A DNA stretch of 64,000 bases from Marivivens sp. (lineage in GTDB: Bacteria > Pseudomonadota > Alphaproteobacteria > Rhodobacterales > Rhodobacteraceae), in contig JAHEBU010000004.1 of assembly GCA_024642115.1 (NCBI GenBank), positions 186,001 through 250,000 of the forward strand, read 5' to 3'. Numbering within the stretch: position 1 is the first letter of the stretch; each line of letters starts with the position of its first letter. The notes below the pieces were generated by a model, which did no database searches, was not told the origin of the DNA, and saw only the letters and a program-made list of their open reading frames with translations. Below, in pieces: positions 10,332-18,161 of the stretch. Made by a program: the position numbers and the translations under genes.

Positions 10332-10941
10332 GGGCGGGTATCATCACGGCAACCTTCGGCAAGCGCTGGTCGAGGCGTGTCTGCGCCTGATCGCCGAAAA
10401 GGGGCCGACCGGCTTTACCCTGTCCGAAGCCGCGCGCGAAGCCGGCGTGACACCCGCCGCCGTCTATCGCCATTTCGAAGGGCGCGAGGATCTGATCGCC
10501 GAGGCAGCCCGTCAGGGATACGAGATTTTCGGCGACCTGATGGACCATGCCTATGACAAGGGACAGCCCTCGGCCCTTGCCGCGTTCGAAGCAACGGGGC
10601 GTGCCTACCTCGCCTTTGCCCGCAGGTTTCCGGGCCACTATGTGGCGATGTTCGAAAGCGGTATCTCGATCCAGCGCACGCCCGAACTTAATACTGCCGC
10701 CAAGCGGGCGATGGGGGTCCTGGAAAAGGCCGCTGCTGACCTCAGTGAACACATCCCCGCAGACAAACGGCCACCGCCGCAAATGTTTTCGGCGCATATC
10801 TGGGCGCTCAGTCACGGTGTCGTGGAACTGTTCGCACGCGGAAGCCCAGGCACCAAAAGCCCGTTTCCGCCCGAGGACCTGCTGGAATCCGGGATCGGAG
10901 TCTATCTGCGCGGGCTGGGGCTGATCCCGCCAGACACCTAA
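10324..10941 (+). CDS. TetR-family transcriptional regulator
   Basis: A 205-residue regulator. The N-terminal helix-turn-helix spans about residues 8-55, with the diagnostic [20 protein letters not shown] pattern; the C-terminal ligand domain has no recognisable ligand. The N-terminus [14 protein letters not shown] is common in TetR proteins with a WHG-type C-terminal domain. It overlaps ppk2 by 8 bases. Its targets are unknown. Confidence 0.9.
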   Translation: MAKGGYHHGNLRQALVEACLRLIAEKGPTGFTLSEAAREAGVTPAAVYRHFEGREDLIAEAARQGYEIFGDLMDHAYDKGQPSALAAFEATGRAYLAFARRFPGHYVAMFESGISIQRTPELNTAAKRAMGVLEKAAADLSEHIPADKRPPPQMFSAHIWALSHGVVELFARGSPGTKSPFPPEDLLESGIGVYLRGLGLIPPDT

Positions 10942-10948
10942 CGCCAGG

Positions 10949-10970
10949 GTATTTCGTCAAAGAATTTTAG
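10949..10970. repeat. Degenerate relative of the AAAATTCTTC palindrome family
   Basis: On the minus strand this reads AAAATTCTTTGACGAAAT, sharing the AAAATTCTT core with copies at 487 and 6567 but lacking the perfect second arm. It lies between the convergent tetR and ABC operon ends, where it may take part in termination. Confidence 0.4.
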
Positions 10971-12058
10971 GCGGCCAGAACGACCAGCGACCGTTCGTCC
11001 CATGCAACCCGGGTAAGGGCGCCCACGTCCAGAACTGGGCGACCGATCATGTTTTTCATCGAGATTGTCAGCGGCTTGTCCACCCCCGGCACCTTGACGT
11101 CATAGTAGGTCATGTCGCCATAGTAGACGACTTCGTCCACCACCGCGTCACAGATGCGGCGGTCGGTCGTCTCTCCCTCGAAAACGATGGCCAACGTTTC
11201 CGGGCGGATCCCGACGGTCACCTTCCCCAAGGGCATGCCGCCGGGGGCCTGATCGGCGGCGATGTCGCCCTTGCCCAGTCCGGCCACGTCAACGGCGATC
11301 CGGTTGCCTTCGGCCGTGGCTGTGCCATCCAGAAAGTTCATCTTGCCGATGAATTCAGCCACCCTCTTGGAATTGGGGCGGCGATACAGGGTCTCGGGAT
11401 CGTCCAACTGGCCGATTTCGCCCTCGAACATCACAGCAATCCGGTCGGACATGACCAGCGCCTCTTCCTGATCGTGGGTGACAAGGATGAACGTGATCCC
11501 CACCTGCCGTTGCAGGCGGATCAGTTCGACCTGCATCAATTCGCGCATCTTCTTGTCCAGCGCGGACAAGGGTTCATCCAGAAGCAGCACCTTGGGCTTG
11601 AGGATCAGCGCACGGGCCAGCGCGACACGCTGCCGCTGTCCGCCTGACAGGGCATGGGCCGCGCGATTGCCGTAGCCGCCAAGGCCGACCATCTCCAGCG
11701 CCTCAGCAACCGCCTTGGCCTTTTCCTCTTTGGACCTCGGGTCCTTCCGCAGGCCAAAGGCAACGTTTTCGGCGACACTCAGATGCGGAAAGATCGCGTA
11801 AGACTGAAACACCATATTCGTGGGGCGCAAGTTGGGGGAAACGCCCGCCATGTTCTTGCCGTCGATCATGAGGGTGCCACCCGACACGCCTTCGAACCCG
11901 GCGATGGTGCGCAAAAGCGTGGTCTTGCCACATCCCGAGGGACCGAGCAGCGAAAAGAACTCGCCCTCGTTGATGGTCAGGTCGATCCCCCGCAACGCAT
12001 GGTAATCGCCATAATACTTGTCCACGCCCGACAGTTGGATCAGGGGTTTGGGTGTCAC
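10967..12058 (-). CDS. Polyamine-type ABC transporter ATP-binding protein
   Basis: A 363-residue cytosolic ATPase of the PotA/spermidine-putrescine group. Walker A GPSGCGKTT is at 39-47, the signature LSGGQRQR and Walker B LLLDEPLSALD follow, and a TOBE-type domain occupies the last 100 residues. It is the last gene of a three-gene minus-strand operon after two permeases, overlapping the upstream permease by 4 bases. No binding-protein gene is present next to it, so the ligand (polyamine, Fe3+ or other) is uncertain. Confidence 0.92.
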   Translation of the reverse strand: MTPKPLIQLSGVDKYYGDYHALRGIDLTINEGEFFSLLGPSGCGKTTLLRTIAGFEGVSGGTLMIDGKNMAGVSPNLRPTNMVFQSYAIFPHLSVAENVAFGLRKDPRSKEEKAKAVAEALEMVGLGGYGNRAAHALSGGQRQRVALARALILKPKVLLLDEPLSALDKKMRELMQVELIRLQRQVGITFILVTHDQEEALVMSDRIAVMFEGEIGQLDDPETLYRRPNSKRVAEFIGKMNFLDGTATAEGNRIAVDVAGLGKGDIAADQAPGGMPLGKVTVGIRPETLAIVFEGETTDRRICDAVVDEVVYYGDMTYYDVKVPGVDKPLTISMKNMIGRPVLDVGALTRVAWDERSLVVLAA

Positions 12059-12870
12059 AGGAACCCTCCGGTATCTTTGAGGCCGGCGCGTTTGAGCCCG
12101 CGACGGCGGAAATATTCAGCGATGGTCAACAGCACGACCGACAGAGCGACAAGGATCGTTCCCAGCGCCATGATGATCGGCAGCGAGGCAGGGAACCTCA
12201 GCAGGCCCCAGATATAGACCGGCATCGTCGGGTTCGATCCGGTCAGGAAGAACGCCACGATGAATTCGTCCAGACTGATGGTAAAGGCGATCAGCATCGA
12301 CGAAATGATCCCCGGCATGACCAGCGGCAGGGTGACAAGGCGGAACGCCGACCAGCGGTTTTCGCCCAGATCAAGAGCGGCCTCCTCCATCGAGGGGTCC
12401 AGATTCTGGAACGCGCCATTCAGAATGGCGATGCTGAAGGGCGTGCACAGCAGCACATGCGCCGCAATCACCGTCCAGTTCGACAGAGTCAGGTCCAGCA
12501 CCTGCCGCAAGACGATCAGCAGCGATACGGCGACGATGATATCAGGCAGCACCAGCGGCAGCATGACAAAGCCGATGATCCCCTTCTTGCCGGGGAAATC
12601 GGCCATCGCGCCTGCCCGCGCGGCGCACAACCCCAGTGTAGTCGCCAGCACGGACGTCGCAAACGCGATCATCAGCGAATTCTTTACCGCTTCATGCAGG
12701 GCCTTGGTCGTCCACAATTCATCGAACCAGTGGGTCGTGAACCCAGCCAGCGGAAAGGCAATAATGGTGGCGTCGTTGAACGCAAAGATTGGCAGCAGGA
12801 TGATCGGCGCATAGAGAAAAATCAGGTATGCCACCGCATAAACGCGCAGGCCGCCGCCATTCCCCCTCAT
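12055..12870 (-). CDS. ABC transporter permease, PotC/PotI type
   Basis: A 271-residue inner-membrane permease with six predicted helices and the EAA loop pattern EEAALDLGENRWSAFRLVTLP near residue 155. The stretch ISLDEFIVAFFLTG is characteristic of PotC/PotI-like polyamine permeases. It overlaps the neighbouring permease and ATPase genes by 4 bases each, so the operon is translationally coupled. Confidence 0.92.
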   Translation of the reverse strand: MRGNGGGLRVYAVAYLIFLYAPIILLPIFAFNDATIIAFPLAGFTTHWFDELWTTKALHEAVKNSLMIAFATSVLATTLGLCAARAGAMADFPGKKGIIGFVMLPLVLPDIIVAVSLLIVLRQVLDLTLSNWTVIAAHVLLCTPFSIAILNGAFQNLDPSMEEAALDLGENRWSAFRLVTLPLVMPGIISSMLIAFTISLDEFIVAFFLTGSNPTMPVYIWGLLRFPASLPIIMALGTILVALSVVLLTIAEYFRRRGLKRAGLKDTGGFL

Positions 12871-13739
12871 GCCCGGCCCCGCAACCAGCGTCGGTTGAGA
12901 AAGATGAAGAACAGCGAGATGGCCGTGACGCAGACCATCGCGATGATGGCCAGGGTCGCGCCCATGGGGGCATTATTCAGTTGCAGGAACTGGGTCTGGA
13001 TCATGTTGGCAATCAACTTGCCCCCCGCCCCGCCCATCAATTCTGGCGTGACGTAGTCGCCTATGGTTGGAATGAAAACGATCATGACCGAGGCGACAAG
13101 GCCCGGCATCGACAGCGGCAGGGTGATCCGCAGGAAGGTCGAAAACTTGCTTTCGCCCAGATCCTGCGACGCCTCGAGGAAGGATCGGTCGATCTTTTCC
13201 AGAGCCACGAAAATCGGCAGGATCGCGAACGGGGCAAAGGCATGGGCCAGCGTGATGATGACGGCGTTCACGTTGTACAGGATGAACGTCAGCGGTTCGT
13301 GGATGATCCCCAGTTCCATAAGGCTGGAATTGACCACGCCGTTGTATCCCAGGATGACCTTCCACAGGAACACCCGGATCAGATAGCTGGTCCAGAACGG
13401 TATGGTGATCAGGAACAGCCACATCGACTTTTTCGTCGGGTGAACGTGAAACGACACGAAATAGGCGATGGGATAGGCCGACAGGACCGTGACCAGCGTG
13501 ACCATGCCCGACACATACAACGACCGACCCAACAGCAGCTTGTAGATCGGCTTGTCCCAGAATTCCTGATAGTTTGCGGTGGTGAAGGTCGTGTTTACGG
13601 TCACGAAATCCTGCGTCCAGAAACTGAACAGGATGATGGCGCCCAGCGGAACGGCCAGCAGAAAAAATGCATAAAGAAACGGCGGCGATACCAGCAAAAC
13701 AGCGCGCCCGCGGTCCGTCTTGAAGAAACCCTCTGCCAT
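12867..13739 (-). CDS. ABC transporter permease, PotB/PotH type
   Basis: A 290-residue permease and the first gene of the operon. The reading frame extends further upstream, but the ATG at 13739 (MAEGFFKTDRGRAVLL) gives the normal N-terminus just before the first membrane helix. The EAA loop reads EASQDLGESKFSTFLRITLPLS and the protein contains FIPTIGDYVTPELMGG, typical of PotB/PotH. The 155 bases between it and the next gene upstream contain the presumed promoter and no periplasmic binding protein gene. Confidence 0.92.
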   Translation of the reverse strand: MAEGFFKTDRGRAVLLVSPPFLYAFFLLAVPLGAIILFSFWTQDFVTVNTTFTTANYQEFWDKPIYKLLLGRSLYVSGMVTLVTVLSAYPIAYFVSFHVHPTKKSMWLFLITIPFWTSYLIRVFLWKVILGYNGVVNSSLMELGIIHEPLTFILYNVNAVIITLAHAFAPFAILPIFVALEKIDRSFLEASQDLGESKFSTFLRITLPLSMPGLVASVMIVFIPTIGDYVTPELMGGAGGKLIANMIQTQFLQLNNAPMGATLAIIAMVCVTAISLFFIFLNRRWLRGRA

Positions 13740-13894
13740 CCGGTTCGCACCCCTGCCCCGTCGTCTGCGTTTTGCGATGTTGAACGACAAAGTTAAAAGA
13801 TCAATGGGAAATCGCCAGTTTTGCCTTTGCATCAGGACTTTGGCGGCCGCCTGCCAGTGGGGATGGGCGCGGATGACCGATCCGTGGACAAGTC

Positions 13895-15085
13895 CTAGCC
13901 CGCGTGGGCCAAAGATGACAATGCCGCGTCGATCGCAGTCTGCACGGACGCCTGACCTTCCAAAGCATAGCCCGTCACCTCGATCGACACCGCACGATCG
14001 CCGAGCCACATCTGACGGAGCATCGTCGCCCCCGAAAGCGCCTCGATCCCCGCAAGTCCCGCACCCGCAGGCAAGGACCGGACAACGCCAAAGCCGGTGA
14101 ACGGTGGGACCCGGATGTCGGGGTCCTGCCGAATGATCCTGGATCCGGTGATCTGGTTCCAAGCGCTGCCAACCACCTGGTCAAGTGTGGTCTCCAGCGG
14201 CCGGTCGAGGATCGCGATCGTGATCCCGGCCTCCGGCGCCGCGGTGACCCGCAAATGGGTCCAGCTTGCGCCCGTCTGATAGGGGGCTTCGGTCCCGGGC
14301 CGAATGATACGCGGCAACAGCGTCACGCCAAAAATCCGAAGCGGCCCGTCATAGGACGTTCGCGTGGTCATCTTCCACGCAGCGGGGACATCAATACTCA
14401 GTCCAGTCCCAGGCAGCCGGACCCGGACTGCGCCCTCTCGGACCGGGGATGCGGCCACCGTCCCATCGACAGCTGCCTTGTCGGCGTCCGATGTGCCCGA
14501 CATCGCGACGACAAACGCGTCGGCCTCGGCCGCTGCCCGGCGTGACAGCCCCAGACGCCACTCTTCGATCAGACCGAGCACTGCTTGCGGGTCCGTTTGC
14601 CCGTGAAAGCCGATCAACCGCCCGTCAGGCCCCGGCAGGTTTTCCGGATCCGAGTTTCCCCGCGAATTGAGATGGCGGAACCAGAACACCGTCTGCCCCC
14701 TGATCCCTAGTTTAGCGCGGTCAAGCTGGGCCGCAGAGACCGAGCGGATCAACCGCCCCCCCATGACCGACACCAACCGTCGATCGGTAATCGCATAAGT
14801 CCAGAGGCTTCCCCGGGCCAGCCATGCCTGAACCAGCACAATGACCGCGAGACCGGCGCAGGCTGCGGCAAAGGCATACCGTGTCTGCGGCGGAATCCCT
14901 GACCCCACAAGCGCCAGCGCCAGTGCCACTCCCACGGCCAGCAACACCGCCGCCCCAATGATCGGGCGCGGTCCAGGCAGGCTCCCCGGTTTGGGTGCGC
15001 CTTGCCAAAGCACCGTCTCGCCGGGTTCCAGAACCGCCGAAAGACGCGGATCCACAGTCGTTATATCCAATGGTTTCAAATTCAT
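13895..15085 (-). CDS. Membrane protein with PH-like N-terminal region, function unknown
   Basis: A 396-residue protein from the ATG at 15085, which has an AGGG ribosome site 8 bases upstream; a TTG 18 bases earlier is in frame but less likely. The N-terminus LEPGETVLWQGAPKPG resembles bacterial PH-type membrane proteins, followed by two hydrophobic helices (about residues 42-62 and 72-90) and the segment YAITDRRLVSVMGGRLIRS. The C-terminal half is soluble and not recognised. No operon partner is evident. Confidence 0.6.
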   Translation of the reverse strand: MNLKPLDITTVDPRLSAVLEPGETVLWQGAPKPGSLPGPRPIIGAAVLLAVGVALALALVGSGIPPQTRYAFAAACAGLAVIVLVQAWLARGSLWTYAITDRRLVSVMGGRLIRSVSAAQLDRAKLGIRGQTVFWFRHLNSRGNSDPENLPGPDGRLIGFHGQTDPQAVLGLIEEWRLGLSRRAAAEADAFVVAMSGTSDADKAAVDGTVAASPVREGAVRVRLPGTGLSIDVPAAWKMTTRTSYDGPLRIFGVTLLPRIIRPGTEAPYQTGASWTHLRVTAAPEAGITIAILDRPLETTLDQVVGSAWNQITGSRIIRQDPDIRVPPFTGFGVVRSLPAGAGLAGIEALSGATMLRQMWLGDRAVSIEVTGYALEGQASVQTAIDAALSSLAHAG

Positions 15086-15194
15086 ATTCGAACCCTGTTG
15101 CAATCAGGGCGCAAGTATCGGGCAAAATCTGTCCGTGCGGCAAGCCCAATCGTGGTCGTCCGGGCGAACACAGGCGCCCGCCGTGCCCACACAA

Positions 15195-15222
15195 CAAAAA
15201 AGGGCGGCCCAATGGACCGCCC
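15195..15222 (-). terminator. Terminator of rplM-rpsI
   Basis: On the minus strand a stem GGGCGG(T)CC / GG(G)CCGCCC with one mismatch and a three-base loop is followed by a run of seven T. It lies 38 bases after the rpsI stop. Confidence 0.85.
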
Positions 15223-15259
15223 TCTTGTGTATCGTAGGGTGGGTGAAACCCACCGCGCC

Positions 15260-15748
15260 TTAACGCTTGGAGAACTGGAAGCTCTTGCGGGCCTTGGCGC
15301 GACCATATTTCTTGCGTTCCACCACGCGACTGTCGCGGGTCAGGAACCCGGCAGCCTTGAGCGCGGGGCGCAGGCTGGGGTCATACAGTTGCAGCGCCTT
15401 GGACACGCCGTGCTTTACCGCACCGGCCTGACCCGACAGGCCACCACCAGTCACGGTCGCCATCACGTCGAACTGACCGGCAACGCCACAGACTGAAAAG
15501 GCCTGACGCAGGATCATCTGAAGCACGGGACGGGCGAAATAGACCGCCATCTCCTTGCCATTGACCATAACCTTGCCTGAACCGGGCTTGATCCAGACGC
15601 GGGCGACGGCGTTCTTGCGTTTGCCAGTGGCATAGGCGCGGCCTTGGGCGTCGCGGACAGGTTCGCGCGGGGCGACAACCACGGGCGCGGGGGCCACGGT
15701 TCCGGTCGCTGCACCCAGCTCTTCCAGAGAGTTGATCTGTTCGGCCAT
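15260..15748 (-). CDS. rpsI: 30S ribosomal protein S9
   Basis: 162 residues. The core begins at about residue 37 ([18 protein letters not shown]) and ends in the universal basic tail KSFQFSKR, which reaches the ribosomal P site. The first 35 residues are an Ala/Val/Pro-rich extension typical of alphaproteobacterial S9. It starts 2 bases after the rplM stop, the conserved L13-S9 operon. Confidence 0.97.
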   Translation of the reverse strand: MAEQINSLEELGAATGTVAPAPVVVAPREPVRDAQGRAYATGKRKNAVARVWIKPGSGKVMVNGKEMAVYFARPVLQMILRQAFSVCGVAGQFDVMATVTGGGLSGQAGAVKHGVSKALQLYDPSLRPALKAAGFLTRDSRVVERKKYGRAKARKSFQFSKR

Positions 15749-15750
15749 GA

Positions 15751-16212
15751 TTACGCGGTCCTCGTGTTCTTCGGGTTCATGGATTTGACATCCAGAACGT
15801 CCGGCTTCTGGGCGTCCATCCCATGCTCGGTGCCTGCAAAGACGCGCAGATGGGTCAGTTGCTTGCGGGCAAGGGCATTGCCGGGCAGCATCCGCTTGAC
15901 GGCCTGCATGACGACCCGCTCGGGGTGCTTGCCATCCAGCAGTTCGCCGGTGGTGCGGAACTTGATCCCGCCCGGGTGGCCGGTGTGCCAGTAATTCTTT
16001 TCGGTGCGCTTGTTGCCCGTGATCTGCACTTTTTCGCAGTTGATCACGATGACATTGTCACCCATGTCCATGTGGGGGGTAAAGGACGGCTTGTGCTTGC
16101 CGCGCAGGCGCATGGCGATGATCGAGGCAAGACGACCCAGAACAACGCCTTCAGCGTCGATCAGGATCCATTTCTTGTCGATATCCGCCGGAGTAGCGGT
16201 AAAGGTTTTCAT
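15751..16212 (-). CDS. rplM: 50S ribosomal protein L13
   Basis: 153 residues matching L13: [18 protein letters not shown] at residues 13-30, the [18 protein letters not shown] segment and the C-terminal [14 protein letters not shown]. First gene of the L13-S9 operon; the promoter must lie within the 156 bases between it and the peptide gene at 16369-16842. Confidence 0.97.
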   Translation of the reverse strand: MKTFTATPADIDKKWILIDAEGVVLGRLASIIAMRLRGKHKPSFTPHMDMGDNVIVINCEKVQITGNKRTEKNYWHTGHPGGIKFRTTGELLDGKHPERVVMQAVKRMLPGNALARKQLTHLRVFAGTEHGMDAQKPDVLDVKSMNPKNTRTA

Positions 16213-16368
16213 ATCTCACCAGAAAGGTTTGGGGACCCTTCCGGGCCCGTCATTCGGATGGACGGGTTATAGCCACTGCACTCGCACGGTCAAGCGCGAC
16301 CTGAAAAGATTTATATAGCGATTTCATGACCTTAGAAAATAGGTATTATTTTACCCCATGATTTGACG

Positions 16369-16842
16369 TCAGGGGCAGGCCTCGCACCACTCGCAGATCT
16401 TGTTGGCCACGGCGGCAATGCCCAGGGCAATCAAAGGTGCCACAGTCTTGACAAAGGCAAGGGCGGCGGCGGCCGACACCCCGGCGAACGATGCCAACGA
16501 CAGGACGACCGGCGAACTGACCGTCAAGGTTGCAATCGCCGCCGCGCCAATCCCGATAACGACAACCCCGATCCCCCAGCAGGCGATGGTGCAAGCCGAA
16601 CATTTCAGGCTGGGCCACGCCATCAGGGCCAACGGCCCCTGGGCAGCCATAGCGACAAAGGCGGGGCCAGTCGTCATGGCGACATGGACGTTGAACGCGT
16701 CGCGGGTTTCCGGCGGGACGCTGATACCCGCTTCGGCAAAGACACTGGCGGGGTCGGTTTGCAAGCGCTCCAAAAGCGTCTTGTCCTCTGCGGCGGCACT
16801 GAAAATGGACATGATAAGGTCTTGGTTGGCGAAATCTGCCAT
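16369..16842 (-). CDS. Orphan peptide: nitrile-hydratase-like leader plus Cys-rich hydrophobic tail (RiPP/bacteriocin-like)
   Basis: 157 residues from the ATG at 16842, which has AGGAGA 6 bases upstream. Residues about 20-55 contain LLERLQTDPASVFAEAGI-SVPPE and NVHV, the pattern of NHLP/Nif11-type leaders of ribosomally made peptides. Residues 80-157 are very different: six Cys in two clusters (81, 84, 88 and 150, 153, 156) bracket two long Gly/Ala/Val helices. This recalls Cys-rich hydrophobic bacteriocins such as the halocin C8 type, but that likeness is from memory. No radical-SAM, YcaO, lanthionine or export gene lies nearby. Mature product, modification and role are unknown. Confidence 0.6.
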   Translation of the reverse strand: MADFANQDLIMSIFSAAAEDKTLLERLQTDPASVFAEAGISVPPETRDAFNVHVAMTTGPAFVAMAAQGPLALMAWPSLKCSACTIACWGIGVVVIGIGAAAIATLTVSSPVVLSLASFAGVSAAAALAFVKTVAPLIALGIAAVANKICEWCEACP

Positions 16843-16931
16843 GGCTGTCTCCTGATCGTTCAAAGGTCGAATTTTCGTCTTGAAGGCGATCAGGCTATCA
16901 CATGACGTTACGTCAACCAACCCTGACGGGT

Positions 16932-17351
16932 TCAGCGTGGCGGGATCGCGTAGGTAAAGCTGGCCCGGGCAACCGGATCCTCGCCGCCCTCGCTGGTGAT
17001 CAGAACGTCGCCTACGGCCAACTGTCGCCCCAGTTTTAGCAGGCGAACCTCGGCCAACAGATCACGGCCGGCCGCCGGTTTGCGCATGAAATCCATCGAA
17101 CAACTGGTCGTCACGGCCAGCGCGACCGGACCGATCCGCGACAGGATCGCCAGATAGACCGCCACATCCGCCAGCCCGAACATGGCGGGTCCCGACACGG
17201 TTCCTCCGGGCCGCAGATGGCTGTCCTTGACAATCAGGCGGATGGTCACCCCGGCCTCGGTAATTTCTTCGATCCGAAACTGATCGGCAACCTGCGAGAA
17301 CTGATCGCGCAAAAAGACCGTCAGCGCGGCTGCGTCCATCTTCACCGTCAT
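16932..17351 (-). CDS. PaaI-type hotdog-fold thioesterase
   Basis: 139 residues from the ATG at 17351, preceded by GAGG; another ATG 24 bases upstream is possible. The core LRPGGTVSGPAMFGLADVAVY carries the hotdog-fold helix with the catalytic-type Asp, and SCSMDFMRKPAAG is the usual following strand. Such enzymes hydrolyse acyl-CoA thioesters, often of aromatic or medium-chain acids. It is divergent from the dead enoyl-CoA hydratase gene at 17396, with 44 bases between starts. Confidence 0.82.
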   Translation of the reverse strand: MTVKMDAAALTVFLRDQFSQVADQFRIEEITEAGVTIRLIVKDSHLRPGGTVSGPAMFGLADVAVYLAILSRIGPVALAVTTSCSMDFMRKPAAGRDLLAEVRLLKLGRQLAVGDVLITSEGGEDPVARASFTYAIPPR

Positions 17352-17395
17352 CGCTTCCCTCGTATAGCTTCCCATCCTACAGTTTCGGGGAAACG

Positions 17396-17999
17396 ATGCG
17401 GGGACAAGGGTTGACCTTGATTACGAAAAAACTGAGCGGCGGGATCGCCCGGCTGACCCTGATATCACCGTCCACGCTCAATGCCCTGTCGGATGCCATG
17501 ATTGCCGCCTTGCAGGCCGAACTGGACGGGCTTGGCCGCGACTGATCGGTCCGCGTCATCATTCTGGTGGCCAGCGGCAAGGCGTTCTGCGCCGGGCATG
17601 ATCTCAAGCAAATGCAGGCCGCCCGGGACTCGGTCGATCCAGGCACCGCCGCGTTCAAGGACCTGTTCGACCACTGCTCGGCCCTGATGCTGACGATACA
17701 GAGCCTGCCCCAGCCGGTCACCGCTCATGTTCAGAGGGTTGCCGTCGCAGTTAGGTGCCAGCTGGTGGCGACCTGCGATCTGGATGCCGCCACCGACGAT
17801 CTGGCCCAAAAAAATGCCGAAAAAACTGCCGCAGGCGGCGGGGATCAGCAAGCGGGGATTTTACGCTCAATCAGGCCTGCCGCCCGAAGAGGCGTACCGA
17901 CTCATCGGCGAGGCGATGGTCAGCGATTTGGGGCTGGTCGAGACGAAGTAAGGGATGGCAGCTTTCCTCGAAAAGCGGCCCCCGAATTGGCCTGTCTGA
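17396..17999 (+). pseudogene. Enoyl-CoA hydratase/isomerase family pseudogene
   Basis: Pieces of a crotonase-fold gene in order but in two frames. Frame A from ATG 17396 gives GGIARLTLISPSTLNALSDA, then an in-frame TGA at 17543-17545, then AFCAGHDLKQM (oxyanion region) and CQLVATCDLDAA. About 70 residues of the middle are missing. A second frame resumes with GFYAQSGLPPEEAYRLIGEA, meets a TAA at 17949-17951, and ends EGMAAFLEKRPPNWPV-like sequence at a TGA (17997-17999). Two nonsense codons, a frameshift and an internal deletion make it non-functional. The closest visible relative is the intact gene at 38079-38879. Confidence 0.85.
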
Positions 18000-18062
18000 C
18001 AGGCGTTCACGTTTGAACGCCAAACAACATATTGTTTCTGAACATAAATCTGAAAATTCAGA
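17991..18062. repeat. Cluster of four consecutive perfect inverted repeats
   Basis: Nearly every base of this 72-bp stretch belongs to a perfect inverted repeat: CCTGTC-T-GACAGG (17991-18003), GGCGTTCA-CGTT-TGAACGCC (18002-18021), AAACAA-CATA-TTGTTT (18022-18037) and TCTGAA-AA-TTCAGA (18049-18062). A direct copy of TCTGAA sits at 18037-18042. From 18020 on the sequence is AT-rich, unlike its surroundings. No T tract follows any stem, so a simple terminator does not explain it. It lies between the pseudogene end and the convergent M32 carboxypeptidase. Confidence 0.7.
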
Positions 18063-18161
18063 CTTTGTTACATATATCGCCACGCCCAGGTTCACCTTGC
18101 AATAACAACTCTCGGGGGGTGAGGCCGCAGGCCGAGGGGGGCAGACAGCCCCCCCGCCCGG

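Noticed and set aside
18104-18160. Terminator in the G/C-run hairpin before the M32 gene end
   Set aside because: Runs of G and C can pair, but no T tract follows in the minus direction.
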